A stretch of DNA of 64,000 nt. Source: Muribaculaceae bacterium. Lineage in GTDB: Bacteria > Bacteroidota > Bacteroidia > Bacteroidales > Muribaculaceae. Positions 43,109 through 51,867 of this stretch are shown here, piece by piece. Under the pieces are notes generated by a model that ran no database searches, had not been told where the DNA came from, and was given only the letters and a program-made list of their open reading frames with translations. The DNA lies in the NCBI GenBank assembly GCA_017620635.1, contig JAGAUV010000019.1, positions 1 through 64,000 of the forward strand, given 5' to 3'. Position 1 is the stretch's first letter, and each line of letters starts with the position of its first letter. The position numbers and the translations under genes were made by a program.

Positions 43109-44296
43109 ATGAAACTCTTACAGGAAAAGCTCTCGAAATATACCGCACCTCAAGAAGCAATGGCAGCGGGCGTATATCCATATTTCCGCGCGATCTCGTC
43201 CGAACAGGATCCCGAGGTTATTATCAACGGCCGTAAAGTGCTGATGTTCGGCTCCAACTGCTACACCGGTCTCGTCAACGACCCCCGTATTAAAGAAGCC
43301 GCCATCGAAGCCACTCGCAAGTACGGCACAGGCTGCGCCGGTTCGCCCTTCCTCAACGGTACGCTCGACCTCCACAAGAAGCTCGAGGCGCGTATCGCCG
43401 AATATATCGGCAAGGAAGACGTTATGATCTATTCCACCGGCTTCGGCGTGAACCTCGGCGTGGTGTCTACGCTTACCGGTCGCGAGGACTATATAATCTG
43501 GGACGAGCAGGATCACGCTTCGATCATCGAGGGTCGTCGCCTCTCATTCTCGAAGTCGCTCAAGTACAAGCACAACGACATGGCTTCGCTCGAGAAGCAG
43601 CTCCAGCAGTGCGACCCCGACAAAGTGAAGCTCATCGTGACCGACGGCGTTTTCTCTATGGAAGGCGACGTGGCCAATCTGCCCGAGATCGTTCGTCTGG
43701 CAAAACAGTACAACGCATCCGTGATGGTCGACGAAGCTCACGCGATCGGCGTATTCGGCAAAGGCGGCCGCGGTGTCTGCGACCACTTCGGTGTAACGGC
43801 CGATGTCGACCTCGTAATGGGCACATTCTCCAAGTCATTTGCTTCGCTCGGCGGTTTCATCGCTACCGACAAGGAGATTACCAACTTCCTCCGTCATCAC
43901 TCGCGCTCCTACATCTTCACTGCGAGCATCACGCCGGCATCCACAGCCGCTGCCCTCAAGGCTATCGACATCATGGAGGCCGAGCCCGAACTGCAGGAGA
44001 ACCTCTGGAAGCTTACCAACATGGCTCTCGAAGGTTTCCGTAGCCGCGGTTTCGAGATCGGCAACACTTCCACTCCTATCATACCTCTTTATATACGCGA
44101 CAACTTCAAGACCTTCGCCATCACAAGCGAGCTCCTCGAGGAAGGCATCTTCGTCAACCCCGTTGTGTCGCCGGCCGTTGCGCCCCAGGATACTCTCATC
44201 CGATTCTCGCTCATGGCCACACATACTCCCGAACAGGTTGAGTATGCCCTCGACAAGATTTCTAAAGTATTCCGCAAACACGGAATCATTGCATAA
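43109..44296 (+). CDS. spt: Serine palmitoyltransferase (PLP-dependent alpha-oxoamine synthase)
   Basis: 395 aa from ATG 43109 (MKLLQEKLSKY), which matches the start of the Bacteroides enzyme as I remember it; ATG 43067 and 43085 are in-frame alternatives. The PLP Lys is in GTFSKSFASLGGF, and MVDEAHAIGVFGKGGRG and GSPFLNGTLDLH are family signatures. The enzyme joins L-serine to palmitoyl-CoA to give 3-ketosphinganine, the first step of Bacteroidetes sphingolipids. The related Kbl (2-amino-3-ketobutyrate ligase) is the main alternative, but the long shared blocks with Bacteroides Spt favour this call. It is divergent from glnA. Confidence 0.88.
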   Translation: MKLLQEKLSKYTAPQEAMAAGVYPYFRAISSEQDPEVIINGRKVLMFGSNCYTGLVNDPRIKEAAIEATRKYGTGCAGSPFLNGTLDLHKKLEARIAEYIGKEDVMIYSTGFGVNLGVVSTLTGREDYIIWDEQDHASIIEGRRLSFSKSLKYKHNDMASLEKQLQQCDPDKVKLIVTDGVFSMEGDVANLPEIVRLAKQYNASVMVDEAHAIGVFGKGGRGVCDHFGVTADVDLVMGTFSKSFASLGGFIATDKEITNFLRHHSRSYIFTASITPASTAAALKAIDIMEAEPELQENLWKLTNMALEGFRSRGFEIGNTSTPIIPLYIRDNFKTFAITSELLEEGIFVNPVVSPAVAPQDTLIRFSLMATHTPEQVEYALDKISKVFRKHGIIA

Positions 44297-44323
44297 CTAC
44301 TACAAACCAATCAACAACTCACT

Positions 44324-44875
44324 ATGAAAAAGAAATTTATCTGCACCGTTTGTGGTTATATCCACGAAGGTAACGAGGCGCCCGAAAAATGCCCCATGTG
44401 CGGCGCCCCGGCAAGCAAATTCAAAGAACTCGATACAGCAGCTCTCCTCCAGTTTGTTACCGAGCATGAAATCGGCGTGGCTAAAGGCTGCGACGACGAA
44501 ATGATTGCCGACCTCAACGCTCACTTCAACGGCGAATGCACTGAAGTAGGCATGTACCTCGCAATGAGCCGCCAGGCCGACCGCGAAGGATATCCCGAAG
44601 TTGCCGAGGCTTTCAAGCGCTACGCTTTCGAAGAGGCCGAGCACGCTGCAAAGTTCGCCGAACTCCTCGGCGACTGCGTATGGGACACCAAGACAAACCT
44701 CGAGAAACGTATGGCTGCCGAGGCCGGTGCCAACGCCGACAAGATGCGCATCGCCAAACGCGCCAAAGAGCTCAACCTCGACGCCATCCACGACACCGTG
44801 CACGAAATGGCTAAGGACGAAGCTCGTCACGGTCAGGGCTTCCAGGGTCTCTACAACCGCTACTTCGGCAAATAA
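44324..44875 (+). CDS. Rubrerythrin (rubredoxin domain first, then diiron domain)
   Basis: 183 aa. The N-terminal rubredoxin-type iron site is C7-x2-C10 and C23-x2-C26 ([18 protein letters not shown]). A ferritin-like diiron domain follows, with ligands in [24 protein letters not shown] and [13 protein letters not shown]. This order is the 'reverse' rubrerythrin. Such proteins reduce hydrogen peroxide in anaerobes and protect against oxygen. It starts 27 bases after spt and ends before a terminator, so it may share the spt transcript. Confidence 0.95.
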   Translation: MKKKFICTVCGYIHEGNEAPEKCPMCGAPASKFKELDTAALLQFVTEHEIGVAKGCDDEMIADLNAHFNGECTEVGMYLAMSRQADREGYPEVAEAFKRYAFEEAEHAAKFAELLGDCVWDTKTNLEKRMAAEAGANADKMRIAKRAKELNLDAIHDTVHEMAKDEARHGQGFQGLYNRYFGK

Positions 44876-44896
44876 TTATTGAAAACCGATAATATG

Positions 44897-44935
44897 AAAG
44901 GATGAGCCTCACACCGGAGCCCATCCTTTTATTTT
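44897..44935 (+). terminator. Terminator after rubrerythrin
   Basis: AAAGGATG (44897-44904) pairs with CATCCTTT (44922-44929) and is followed by TATTTT. The U-tract is the first copy of a 16-bp tandem duplication (44925-44956). Confidence 0.8.
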
Positions 44936-44956
44936 AATGACCTTTTATTTTAATGA
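44925..44956. repeat. Exact 16-bp tandem duplication
   Basis: CCTTTTATTTTAATGA occurs at 44925-44940 and again at 44941-44956 with no mismatch. The first copy contains the end of the rubrerythrin terminator. The second lies 7 bases before the GH43 start codon. It looks like a recent slippage duplication. Confidence 0.9.
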
Positions 44957-44963
44957 TATGTAC

Positions 44964-45896
44964 ATGAAAGACAGACTGCTGCTTGTCGCAGCCTTCCTCT
45001 GCGCGGTATTCTCACTTTATGCGCAGGACAAAAATGACGGCATCGACCTCGCCGACCCGTTCATACTTCTCGACGGAGACACTTATTACGCCTACGGCAC
45101 CATGGGATCGCGCGGCATCGAGGTGTTTACCTCCGACGACCTCCGCACATGGAAACATGCCGGCCTCGCCCTCGACAAGAACGATTCATATGCCGACCGC
45201 TGGTTCTGGGCTCCCGAGGTCTACCATATCGGCGACAGATATATAATGTATTATTCGGCCGACGAGCATGTGTGCGCCGCCGAGAGCGACAGCCCCCTCG
45301 GACCCTTCAGGCAGAAAGTGCTGGCGCCTATGCTGGAAAGCAAGAGCATCGACAACAGCCTCTTTATCGACAGCGACGGCAAGCCGTATATGTACTTCTG
45401 TTTTCTCGACGGCGGCAACAAGGTGTGGGTTACCGAGCTCGAGGACGATCTCGTGACTGTGCGCCCCGGCACGATGACATTCTGCATCGAGAAGAGCCAG
45501 CCTTGGGAAACCGAGTCGGTCAACGAAGGCTCGTTTGTGATAAAGCATGCCGGCAGATACTACCTTACTTATTCGGGCAACGACTTCAGAAATCCGTCCT
45601 ACGGCATAGGCTTTGCCACTTCCGACAGCCCCGTGGGCCCCTGGACGAAATATGAAGGCAACCCCATCTTATGCAAGCCGCAGACAAAGACATACGGACC
45701 ACTCGAAGGAGTAGGGCATCATGCACTCTTCCGCGACAAGGAAGGACGCCTGCGCGTGGCTTTCCACGCCCACCGCAAGCCCGGACTCGTGCAGCCCAGG
45801 CAGATGTATATCTCCAGAGTCATTTTTACCGATGATGCCGCTCCCGTCATGAAGATCTCCTCCGACGATATCATCAAAGCCCGACTCGCGGATTAG
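44964..45896 (+). CDS. Secreted glycoside hydrolase family 43 protein
   Basis: 310 aa. ATG 44964 is chosen because it starts a signal peptide (MKDRLLLVAAFLCAVFSLYA); the frame opens earlier at 44937. The five-bladed propeller shows the catalytic base Asp in DLADPFILLDGDTYYAYGT, a second Asp in SIDNSLFIDSDGKPYMYF, and the acid Glu in SVNEGSFVIKHAGRYYLTYS. GH43 enzymes remove arabinose, xylose or galactose units from plant or host glycans; the exact substrate is open. No polysaccharide locus surrounds it. The end overlaps the convergent S1/P1 nuclease gene by 4 bases. Confidence 0.88.
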   Translation: MKDRLLLVAAFLCAVFSLYAQDKNDGIDLADPFILLDGDTYYAYGTMGSRGIEVFTSDDLRTWKHAGLALDKNDSYADRWFWAPEVYHIGDRYIMYYSADEHVCAAESDSPLGPFRQKVLAPMLESKSIDNSLFIDSDGKPYMYFCFLDGGNKVWVTELEDDLVTVRPGTMTFCIEKSQPWETESVNEGSFVIKHAGRYYLTYSGNDFRNPSYGIGFATSDSPVGPWTKYEGNPILCKPQTKTYGPLEGVGHHALFRDKEGRLRVAFHAHRKPGLVQPRQMYISRVIFTDDAAPVMKISSDDIIKARLAD

Positions 45897-46690
45897 AACC
45901 CCGACGGATCATCGGACGACTCGGGGTCGTAGATCGCGTTGAGTATACGGGCCAGGCGCAGACCGCCGCGAAGCAGTTGCTGTTCGATTACAGGCGTCCA
46001 TGTCGCCACATGGTTGTAGCTCACTTTCGTCCCTTTGGGAAAATAATTGTAGACACGCTTGGCAATGTCGTAGGTCTGGAGAGCCCAGTCGTCGACATTG
46101 CCGGCGCTTTCTTTGGCCTCCACCTCGTCGCTGAGGCGGTCGATCTGATCGGCCCACTCGGTGTAGCTCCACGAGTGCCCCGAGTTCATTATGCTGCCGT
46201 CCCATATGCTGTGAAGGTTGGTCTTGCGGTCGAAGAACTTGACAGCTATCTTGTTGCCGCCGAGATCCTTGAGGTGCCCCATGTGCATCGGCTGGTGCAG
46301 ATCGCCGACGATATGTATCAGTATCTTCAGGGCGAGCTCTTTCTGCTCCTTTGTCGATGCCGGGCTCGACAGTATGCTTATCTGCTCGCGGATGGCGCTC
46401 ACTGCGTCGCCTTTGTCATTGGCCTTCCCCTTGTTCAGCGTGGCGGCGTCGATGTTCTTGTAGTGCCAGGTTTTGGTGTAGGCATACTTGCTCGTGTGGC
46501 TGGCGTTGTCGAGCCAGTTGGCCCAGTAGACGGGCGATTTGCCGTTGAGGATGCGCGCCACAGAGTCGGCGGCGGCTTTGCTGAGGTGTGTCTCGGCGAT
46601 GTGTGCCACCACGTCGTGGCCTTTCTGGCTCCAGCCGAAAGCCTGCGCGGCGCTTAGCAGCACGATGAAGATGAGAGCGTACTTTTTCAT
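45893..46690 (-). CDS. Secreted S1/P1 family nuclease
   Basis: 265 aa. The signal peptide (MKKYALIFIVLLSAAQAFG) is cut to expose Trp as the first mature residue (WSQKGHDVVAHIAE), a zinc ligand in this family. Other ligands are in VYWANWLDNASH, YKTWHYKNID-like (here KTWHYKNID), HIVGDLHQPMHMGH and NLHSIWD. These zinc enzymes degrade single-stranded DNA and RNA in the periplasm or outside, and may provide nucleosides and phosphate. It stands alone, 83 bases after the rpmA terminator region. Confidence 0.93.
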   Translation of the reverse strand: MKKYALIFIVLLSAAQAFGWSQKGHDVVAHIAETHLSKAAADSVARILNGKSPVYWANWLDNASHTSKYAYTKTWHYKNIDAATLNKGKANDKGDAVSAIREQISILSSPASTKEQKELALKILIHIVGDLHQPMHMGHLKDLGGNKIAVKFFDRKTNLHSIWDGSIMNSGHSWSYTEWADQIDRLSDEVEAKESAGNVDDWALQTYDIAKRVYNYFPKGTKVSYNHVATWTPVIEQQLLRGGLRLARILNAIYDPESSDDPSGF

Positions 46691-46702
46691 GGTCCGGGGG
46701 TA

Positions 46703-46751
46703 TTGAAAATACAGCAGCGGCGAAGCACCGCTTGAAGGCGCTTTGCCGCTG
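46703..46751 (-). terminator. Terminator after rplU-rpmA
   Basis: Minus strand: CAGCGGC (complement of 46745-46751) pairs with GCCGCTG (complement of 46715-46721), and inner AAGC pairs with GCTT. TGTATTTTCAAT follows. It lies 23 bases past the rpmA stop and just before the S1/P1 nuclease gene. Confidence 0.65.
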
Positions 46752-46773
46752 TCGATTAGAGTTCGGGGGAAGC

Positions 46774-47037
46774 TTATGCTTCTGCTACAGGTACAATGTT
46801 GATAAACTTGCGGCCGTTGCGACCCTCGGTAAACTGAACGGTGCCGTTCACGAGTGCGTAGAGGGTGTGGTCTTTGCCGATGCCTACATTAAGGCCCGGG
46901 TGGTGCACTGTGCCGCGCTGACGCTTGATGATGTTGCCGGCTTTGGCGAACTGTCCGCCAAATATCTTCACGCCGAGTCGTTTGCTTTCTGACTCACGGC
47001 CGTTCTTAGAACTACCGACGCCTTTTTTATGTGCCAT
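46774..47037 (-). CDS. rpmA: 50S ribosomal protein L27
   Basis: 87 aa, normal length. It starts [20 protein letters not shown] and has the family signature [15 protein letters not shown]. The N-terminal tail reaches the peptidyl transferase centre. It begins directly with the mature MAHKK, with no cleaved extension of the Firmicutes type. Second gene of the rplU-rpmA operon, 37 bases after L21. Confidence 0.98.
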   Translation of the reverse strand: MAHKKGVGSSKNGRESESKRLGVKIFGGQFAKAGNIIKRQRGTVHHPGLNVGIGKDHTLYALVNGTVQFTEGRNGRKFINIVPVAEA

Positions 47038-47074
47038 AGTATTTTCTCTTGTTTAGCTTGGGTGGAATGATAAG

Positions 47075-47395
47075 TTAGGCCTCGATCTCTTTGATGACGA
47101 TCTTGGTGAAGTACTGGCGGTGGCCGTTTTTACGACGATAGTCGTTGCGACGTTTCTTCTTGAAGACGATCACTTTGTCGCCTTTTACAAGAGGCTTCTC
47201 TACTTCGCAGACTACTTTTGCGCCTTCGATGGTGGGTGCGCCTACTTTTACTTCGCCGTCGTTGTCGGCAAGAAGAACGCGGCTAAATACTACGCTGTCG
47301 CCTTCCTTTACATCTTTACCAAGGTAGTGTACATACAGAAAACGGTCTTTCTCGGCCTTGAACTGCTGTCCCTGGATTTCTACTATTACGTACAT
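47075..47395 (-). CDS. rplU: 50S ribosomal protein L21
   Basis: 106 aa. [20 protein letters not shown] opens the protein and the RNA-binding tail reads [20 protein letters not shown]21 binds domain VI of 23S rRNA. It is transcribed with rpmA from a strong promoter at 47489-47519. The leader is about 85 bases and can fold into small hairpins. Confidence 0.98.
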   Translation of the reverse strand: MYVIVEIQGQQFKAEKDRFLYVHYLGKDVKEGDSVVFSRVLLADNDGEVKVGAPTIEGAKVVCEVEKPLVKGDKVIVFKKKRRNDYRRKNGHRQYFTKIVIKEIEA

Positions 47396-47488
47396 TCTAT
47401 ACGATTATAAAAAGTTAAACCGCTGAGGCGAGGGAGTTTACATCTTTACTCCGCTTCTTTACCGAGCCTATTGCGGAAATTCAGCCCA

Positions 47489-47519
47489 CAAAAGTACTAA
47501 TTATCTGCGACATAGCAAA
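47489..47519 (-). promoter_or_regulatory. Promoter of rplU-rpmA
   Basis: Minus strand: TTTG (complement of 47516-47519), 19 bp, TACTTTTG (complement of 47489-47496). Both boxes are perfect. Confidence 0.82.
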
Positions 47520-47529
47520 ATCTTTTCGC

Positions 47530-47568
47530 AAAAAAATCCCGCATGGCCTGGCGGCTGCGGGATTTTTC
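47530..47568 (-). terminator. Terminator of the susCD-like operon
   Basis: AAATCCCGC (47534-47542) pairs with GCGGGATTT (47557-47565). The minus strand continues with seven T; the plus strand also has a short T-run, so it may work both ways. It lies 20 bases after the last gene of the operon. Confidence 0.88.
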
Positions 47569-47587
47569 GTGGTTATGAGGGGGGTGT

Positions 47588-49096
47588 TTATTTCTTGACG
47601 CAGGTAATTACGGGCACGCCGGGCTGCAGTGTAAGAGTTACGGAGTAGGTGCCTTCTTCCTCTACGTTGTAGTTCTCGCCGTCGAAGATGGCATGGTCCA
47701 TATTGTCCTTCTCGCCGCCCAGGCTGAATGTCCAGGCGTTGTTGAAGCGGATCTTCCAGCTGCTGCCGGCTTCGAATTTCACTTCTGCCGTCCAGACGGT
47801 GCTCTCTTTGTTGGGAGTCATGGCTACATCCGAGCCCCAGTTCGATGCCGAGAACGAGCCTATGATGCCTACTGCTGTTATCGGTGTCATCTCGTAGGTC
47901 GTGAGCTGACCCATGTCAGAGTCATACTGCGCCGACATCCAGTACAGGCCGGGAGCCGATGCGTGGATGTTCTTGCCGGCTTCACCAAGGACGAACTCGC
48001 CTGAGTCGGCAGGGTCTTCGGTCTTGGCGCCGTAGGTGGTGGCGTTGTCCCAGTTCTTCTCGGCGCACACCTTGAAGCCGTCGGCGGTCACGGGGAAGAG
48101 GCCGTAGTAGCCTTTCGACACCTCGTTCTTCTTGTCATACTGCATCCATGCCGAATTATCCTGGCTCCAGCCGTTTGCGCCGCCGGGTGTATAGAGGTAT
48201 TCTGGACGCTCGAGCTTCTCGATGGTGTACTCCATCGACTCCATGTTGACGGTCATCTTGTAGTTGCCGGCTTCGGTCAGCTTGCCTGCCTTCGGATCCT
48301 GGTCGGTCAGTTTGCCGGTAAGCGATGTGTCGCCGTCGATTTCTGTGCCGAGTACGGTAGCCCAGTCGTTCGAGTCGATTGCCGACTGGGGTGCTATCTT
48401 CCAGTAGCATCCGCCGCCGTTGGCGTCGAGGATAGCCTGCGACACCTTGAAGGTGGCCACGAATACGGGATCGTCATATACATCCTTGTCCGAGAGGTGC
48501 ACGAAAGGCACGGCCGTGTCGAGCTTCCAGTCGTTGAGGTTGCCGATCAGGTAGTAGTTGCTTTCGATCACGAAACCCTGATCCATGCATGTCTCCTCTA
48601 TCTTGCCGCTGGCGGCATAGTAGCTGTTCGACTCATAGCGGTAGTCGCTGCCGTCGAGTATCACGTACACAGGCACGCGGTAGTAAGCGGTCTTCGCTTT
48701 GGGGCTCTTGCCGAAGAGCCCCACATGGGCCTCGTTCCACTTGGCCGGGTCTACGGTGTAGACGCCTTCCTCGCCGGCCTCGGTGTCAAGGGTCATTGTC
48801 TTGCCCGAGAAGTCCTCCGACGCGCAGAGTTCGAGCTTGTATTCTACGGAAGCACCTTCGGGTAGGCCCTTGGTGTCGGTAAGTTTCATCACGGCTATGC
48901 CCGAAGCATCGCGGTAGTCTTCGAGATTGAGCACGCCGGTAGCCGACAGTGCCCCGTCGGTGGCCGATGTTATGTCGCCGCTGGCAAAGATAGGCTCTTG
49001 CGGATTTTCTTGGGGCTTCGGTGCCTCGGGCGCATCGTCGCATGAGGCGGCAAACAGGCCAAGGACGCCGAGCATCATTATGCTAAGTCTTTTCAT
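47588..49096 (-). CDS. SusF/SusE-like outer-membrane lipoprotein
   Basis: 502 aa. The lipoprotein signal is MKRLSIMMLGVLGLFAASCD, with the lipid-carrying Cys at 19. An Ig-like SusE-type domain (about 35-170) is followed by starch-binding-module-like repeats. Their marks are NYYLIGNLNDW, GCYWKIAPQSAIDSNDW, YLYTPGGANGWSQDNSAWMQ and VGIIGSFSASNWGSDVAMTP. Such proteins hold glycans at the cell surface for a SusCD transporter. The glycan is unknown. It is the last gene of the operon, separated from the SusE-like gene by a perfect hairpin. Confidence 0.86.
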   Translation of the reverse strand: MKRLSIMMLGVLGLFAASCDDAPEAPKPQENPQEPIFASGDITSATDGALSATGVLNLEDYRDASGIAVMKLTDTKGLPEGASVEYKLELCASEDFSGKTMTLDTEAGEEGVYTVDPAKWNEAHVGLFGKSPKAKTAYYRVPVYVILDGSDYRYESNSYYAASGKIEETCMDQGFVIESNYYLIGNLNDWKLDTAVPFVHLSDKDVYDDPVFVATFKVSQAILDANGGGCYWKIAPQSAIDSNDWATVLGTEIDGDTSLTGKLTDQDPKAGKLTEAGNYKMTVNMESMEYTIEKLERPEYLYTPGGANGWSQDNSAWMQYDKKNEVSKGYYGLFPVTADGFKVCAEKNWDNATTYGAKTEDPADSGEFVLGEAGKNIHASAPGLYWMSAQYDSDMGQLTTYEMTPITAVGIIGSFSASNWGSDVAMTPNKESTVWTAEVKFEAGSSWKIRFNNAWTFSLGGEKDNMDHAIFDGENYNVEEEGTYSVTLTLQPGVPVITCVKK

Positions 49097-49125
49097 TGTT
49101 TCTGTTGATAAGGAGTTTGAATTCC

Positions 49126-49153
49126 GGCTGATGGCCTCGACGGGCCATCAGCC
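49126..49153 (-). other. Perfect intercistronic hairpin between the two Sus lipoprotein genes
   Basis: GGCTGATGGCC (49126-49136) and GGCCATCAGCC (49143-49153) form an 11-bp stem with a 6-base loop. No T-run follows on the minus strand, so it is not a classic terminator. It lies 10 bases after one stop codon and 29 before the next start, and may act in RNA stability or dampen expression of the last gene. Confidence 0.7.
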
Positions 49154-49163
49154 TTTAGCATTT

Positions 49164-50051
49164 TTAATGAGCGGGATCGAAGAGGATGAAATATTCTCCG
49201 GCTTCGAGGCGCAGCTGCACGTTGCCTGTGAAGTCTACTTTCAGACGGATGTGGCCGGGGTTGTCGCCGGCGGTCATCTCTATTTCCTCGCCGGGCTGTA
49301 CCATCTGCGATTCATCGTTCTCGCCGGCATTGCCGCCAAGGTTGGGTGCGCCCCAGCTGGCCGTGCTCACCTTTATCGACACATTGGCCGGGATGGTGAC
49401 GTTGCGGAGTATCCAGGTGTTCTCTACCGCGCCGGTAACAAACTGCCACGGGCCGGGGAGGTTGGGATCTGCGTTAACGTCGGCGTTCCAGTCATTCACG
49501 CCGCCACGGATGAAGAGGTCGACAGGTACGTCGGCAACCCAGATGGCGAGATAGTCGGCCGATACGGCGTCGAAGTACACTACATTCGACAGATATGTCG
49601 TGTTCTTCTCGCTCTGGGGGATATAGGCGCGCAGACGCATGTACACCTTGTGGTAGGGCATCGGAAGGTCGTTCTCCGACTTGACGCCGGCGAGCTCCTC
49701 GATGATGGACGCTACATCGCTGTTGAGAGGATTGATCTCGGAGCAGTCGAAGAACTGCTGGCCTATCTCCTTGTACTTGGCGAAGTCCTCGGTCAGCGAC
49801 ACCTGTACATTGTAGGCTGCCGCTGCGGCGTAGCCGAAGTCGGGCTGCGAGCATGTCAGATGGAAGTTGCCGTCACGGTTGGCCTGCGTGATCATGATAG
49901 GCATGTTCTGCATCACGGGGTTGTTGAGGAACGATGCCTCTTTTACCCCTTCGTGGGTCTTGACTACAGGATTGTCATCCCAGGTCTCGCTGCACGAGCT
50001 CAAGCCCAGAGCGGCAACCGCTATAGCGAATATATATGATATCGTTTTCAT
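49164..50051 (-). CDS. SusE-like outer-membrane lipoprotein
   Basis: 295 aa. The lipoprotein signal MKTISYIFAIAVAALGLSSC ends with the Cys at 20. A SusE-type Ig-like domain follows (NVQVSLTEDFAKYKEIGQ, YMRLRAYIP), then one carbohydrate-binding-like region (DLFIRGGVNDWNADVNADPN, and an ending YFILFDPAH). It probably helps bind the transported glycan at the surface. It lies 24 bases after susD in the operon. Confidence 0.82.
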   Translation of the reverse strand: MKTISYIFAIAVAALGLSSCSETWDDNPVVKTHEGVKEASFLNNPVMQNMPIMITQANRDGNFHLTCSQPDFGYAAAAAYNVQVSLTEDFAKYKEIGQQFFDCSEINPLNSDVASIIEELAGVKSENDLPMPYHKVYMRLRAYIPQSEKNTTYLSNVVYFDAVSADYLAIWVADVPVDLFIRGGVNDWNADVNADPNLPGPWQFVTGAVENTWILRNVTIPANVSIKVSTASWGAPNLGGNAGENDESQMVQPGEEIEMTAGDNPGHIRLKVDFTGNVQLRLEAGEYFILFDPAH

Positions 50052-50075
50052 TGTATAATCTTTTTAGATGGGCAA

Positions 50076-51833
50076 TTAATAACCGGGATTCTGTTTGAAG
50101 CCGGGCTGCGCGTTCAACACAGCGTTGGGGATAGGATAGAGATTGAACTTCTCGTCGATGCGTGTGCCTTGGGGAGAGGCGTTCGAGCCCTTGTACTGCC
50201 ATACGGTCTGGGTAGGGCCGGCGAACATGCCGTTGCGGACGAGGTCGGTACGGCGTGTGCCTTCGAGGTAGAACTCACGCGAGCGCTCGTCCATGATACC
50301 GGTCTTGGTAAGGTCGGCATAGCCTAAGGCCGGTGCTTTGGCGCGTGCGCGGACGAGGTTCATGTACTGCAGGGCCTTGTCGGCGCTACCGCTGCGGCCG
50401 TTGATATAGCACTCGGTGTACATCAGATAGATGTCGGCGAGGCGGATGATAGGCCAGTCGGTCGACGAGAATGTGGTCGACGGGAAGTTGGGTTCCCAGG
50501 TACCGTTGGCGTTCTTCTTGAAGTCCCAGCCGCGGTACTCTTCGGGCACTGATGTGTCGTTGAGTGTCGAGGGGTTGGGGCGGCGGTTGGTTATCTTGAT
50601 GATGGCGTTGCCGCCGGTGGTGTTCCATTCGCCTGTGAAGCCTACAAATTCGTCGTTGTAGTTCTCTGCGTTGTATTTCTGAGGTTTGCCGTCTGTGCCC
50701 AGTACGGGATTGCCGTTGGCGTCGGTTATGATGCCTTCAGGTTTGAGTCCGCGCATCCACAGGTCGTCGCGCACGTCGTTGTCGAGGCCGTAGAAGCGCT
50801 CGGCCATCTGTTTGATACCGCGGATACACGACCATTCTGCCGAGCAGCCGTAGTTCTGGCGTACGATGTAGTGGGTGTTAGAGATGGTAGAGGCAAGGAC
50901 GAACGACGAGCCGCCGTAGCTCTGGGTCATGTCGGCGTCGAAGGCGATGCCGAACAGGATTTCGTTCTCGCCCTTGTTGCCGCCGCCGGGCATGTATTTC
51001 TCATTCTCGGCCGAGAACAGATAGAGATAGTTCTCGGCAAGACCTGAACCCTGGAAGCCGCTGCCCTGGTGGCGTGCGATGATGTTCTCGCAGCGTTTCT
51101 GGCAGTCTTCCCAGCGTGCTTCGCCCGAGAATACCTCGGCATTGAGGTAGAGGCGTGCGAGCAGGCCTTCGGCGCCGTCTATGCCTACGCGGCCATAGAC
51201 AGGTGTCTCGGCGATGAGCTTCTGGTCTACGATTTCCTTAAGCTCCGACTCGATCCACTTGAAGAGGTCTTTGCGTGAGATCTGTGTGGGCTCCTGGCCG
51301 ATGTTCTCCTCGGTAGTGAACGACGACTGGCCGAAGAGGTCGAGCATGTTGTAGTATGAGTAGGCGCGGAGCACGCGGGCCTCCGAGCGCATGTTGATGC
51401 CCTCGGTGTCGCTGGCGCCGGCTGTGTTGGCAAGATATTGGTTGCAGATGGCGATATGGCCCATCAGACGGTAGTATGCGCCCTGGAGCAGTGAGTTGGA
51501 CTGCGACCATGTGTTGGTTACGATATCCTGTACGCCGGCGTCGGGCCAGATCCATACAAGTTCGTCGGTGCAGAACTCGCCGAGGGTAAACATCAGGCGC
51601 AGGTAGGCCGATGTACCAGGGTCAAGGCCTTGTACGTATGAGCTGCCGGGGCCGTTGATGCCCGATACAGCGATGCCTGAGTAGCACATAGCCAGTGTGT
51701 TGGCTGCGAAGTTGGGGTCTTTGGGGTTGACCAGGTTCGGGTCGTTGGGCTCAAGGTCAAGGTCGCCGACGCAGGAGGTCAGGCCAAGGCCGAGGGCTGC
51801 AACTCCGAACAATATATATTTATTCAGTTTCAT
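50076..51833 (-). CDS. RagB/SusD family nutrient-uptake lipoprotein
   Basis: 585 aa. The lipobox is in GLGLTSCVGDLDLEP (Cys about 21). SusD-type TPR helices include RSEARVLRAYSYYNMLDLFG. The C-terminal features are RLADIYLMYTECYING, DERSREFYLEGTRRTDLVRN and an ending LNAQPGFKQNPGY. SusD forms the lid over the SusC barrel and captures oligosaccharides. It lies 34 bases after susC. The substrate cannot be told from sequence alone. Confidence 0.95.
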   Translation of the reverse strand: MKLNKYILFGVAALGLGLTSCVGDLDLEPNDPNLVNPKDPNFAANTLAMCYSGIAVSGINGPGSSYVQGLDPGTSAYLRLMFTLGEFCTDELVWIWPDAGVQDIVTNTWSQSNSLLQGAYYRLMGHIAICNQYLANTAGASDTEGINMRSEARVLRAYSYYNMLDLFGQSSFTTEENIGQEPTQISRKDLFKWIESELKEIVDQKLIAETPVYGRVGIDGAEGLLARLYLNAEVFSGEARWEDCQKRCENIIARHQGSGFQGSGLAENYLYLFSAENEKYMPGGGNKGENEILFGIAFDADMTQSYGGSSFVLASTISNTHYIVRQNYGCSAEWSCIRGIKQMAERFYGLDNDVRDDLWMRGLKPEGIITDANGNPVLGTDGKPQKYNAENYNDEFVGFTGEWNTTGGNAIIKITNRRPNPSTLNDTSVPEEYRGWDFKKNANGTWEPNFPSTTFSSTDWPIIRLADIYLMYTECYINGRSGSADKALQYMNLVRARAKAPALGYADLTKTGIMDERSREFYLEGTRRTDLVRNGMFAGPTQTVWQYKGSNASPQGTRIDEKFNLYPIPNAVLNAQPGFKQNPGY

Positions 51834-51867
51834 GTTGTTTCGAATTTTGGATTAAACCTTGGCTTGA

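Noticed and set aside
46774..47395. Reading rplU-rpmA together with the GH43 and nuclease genes as a polysaccharide locus
   Set aside because: Ribosomal genes with their own promoter and terminator separate them; proximity of GH43 to the susCD operon is not evidence of a shared locus.
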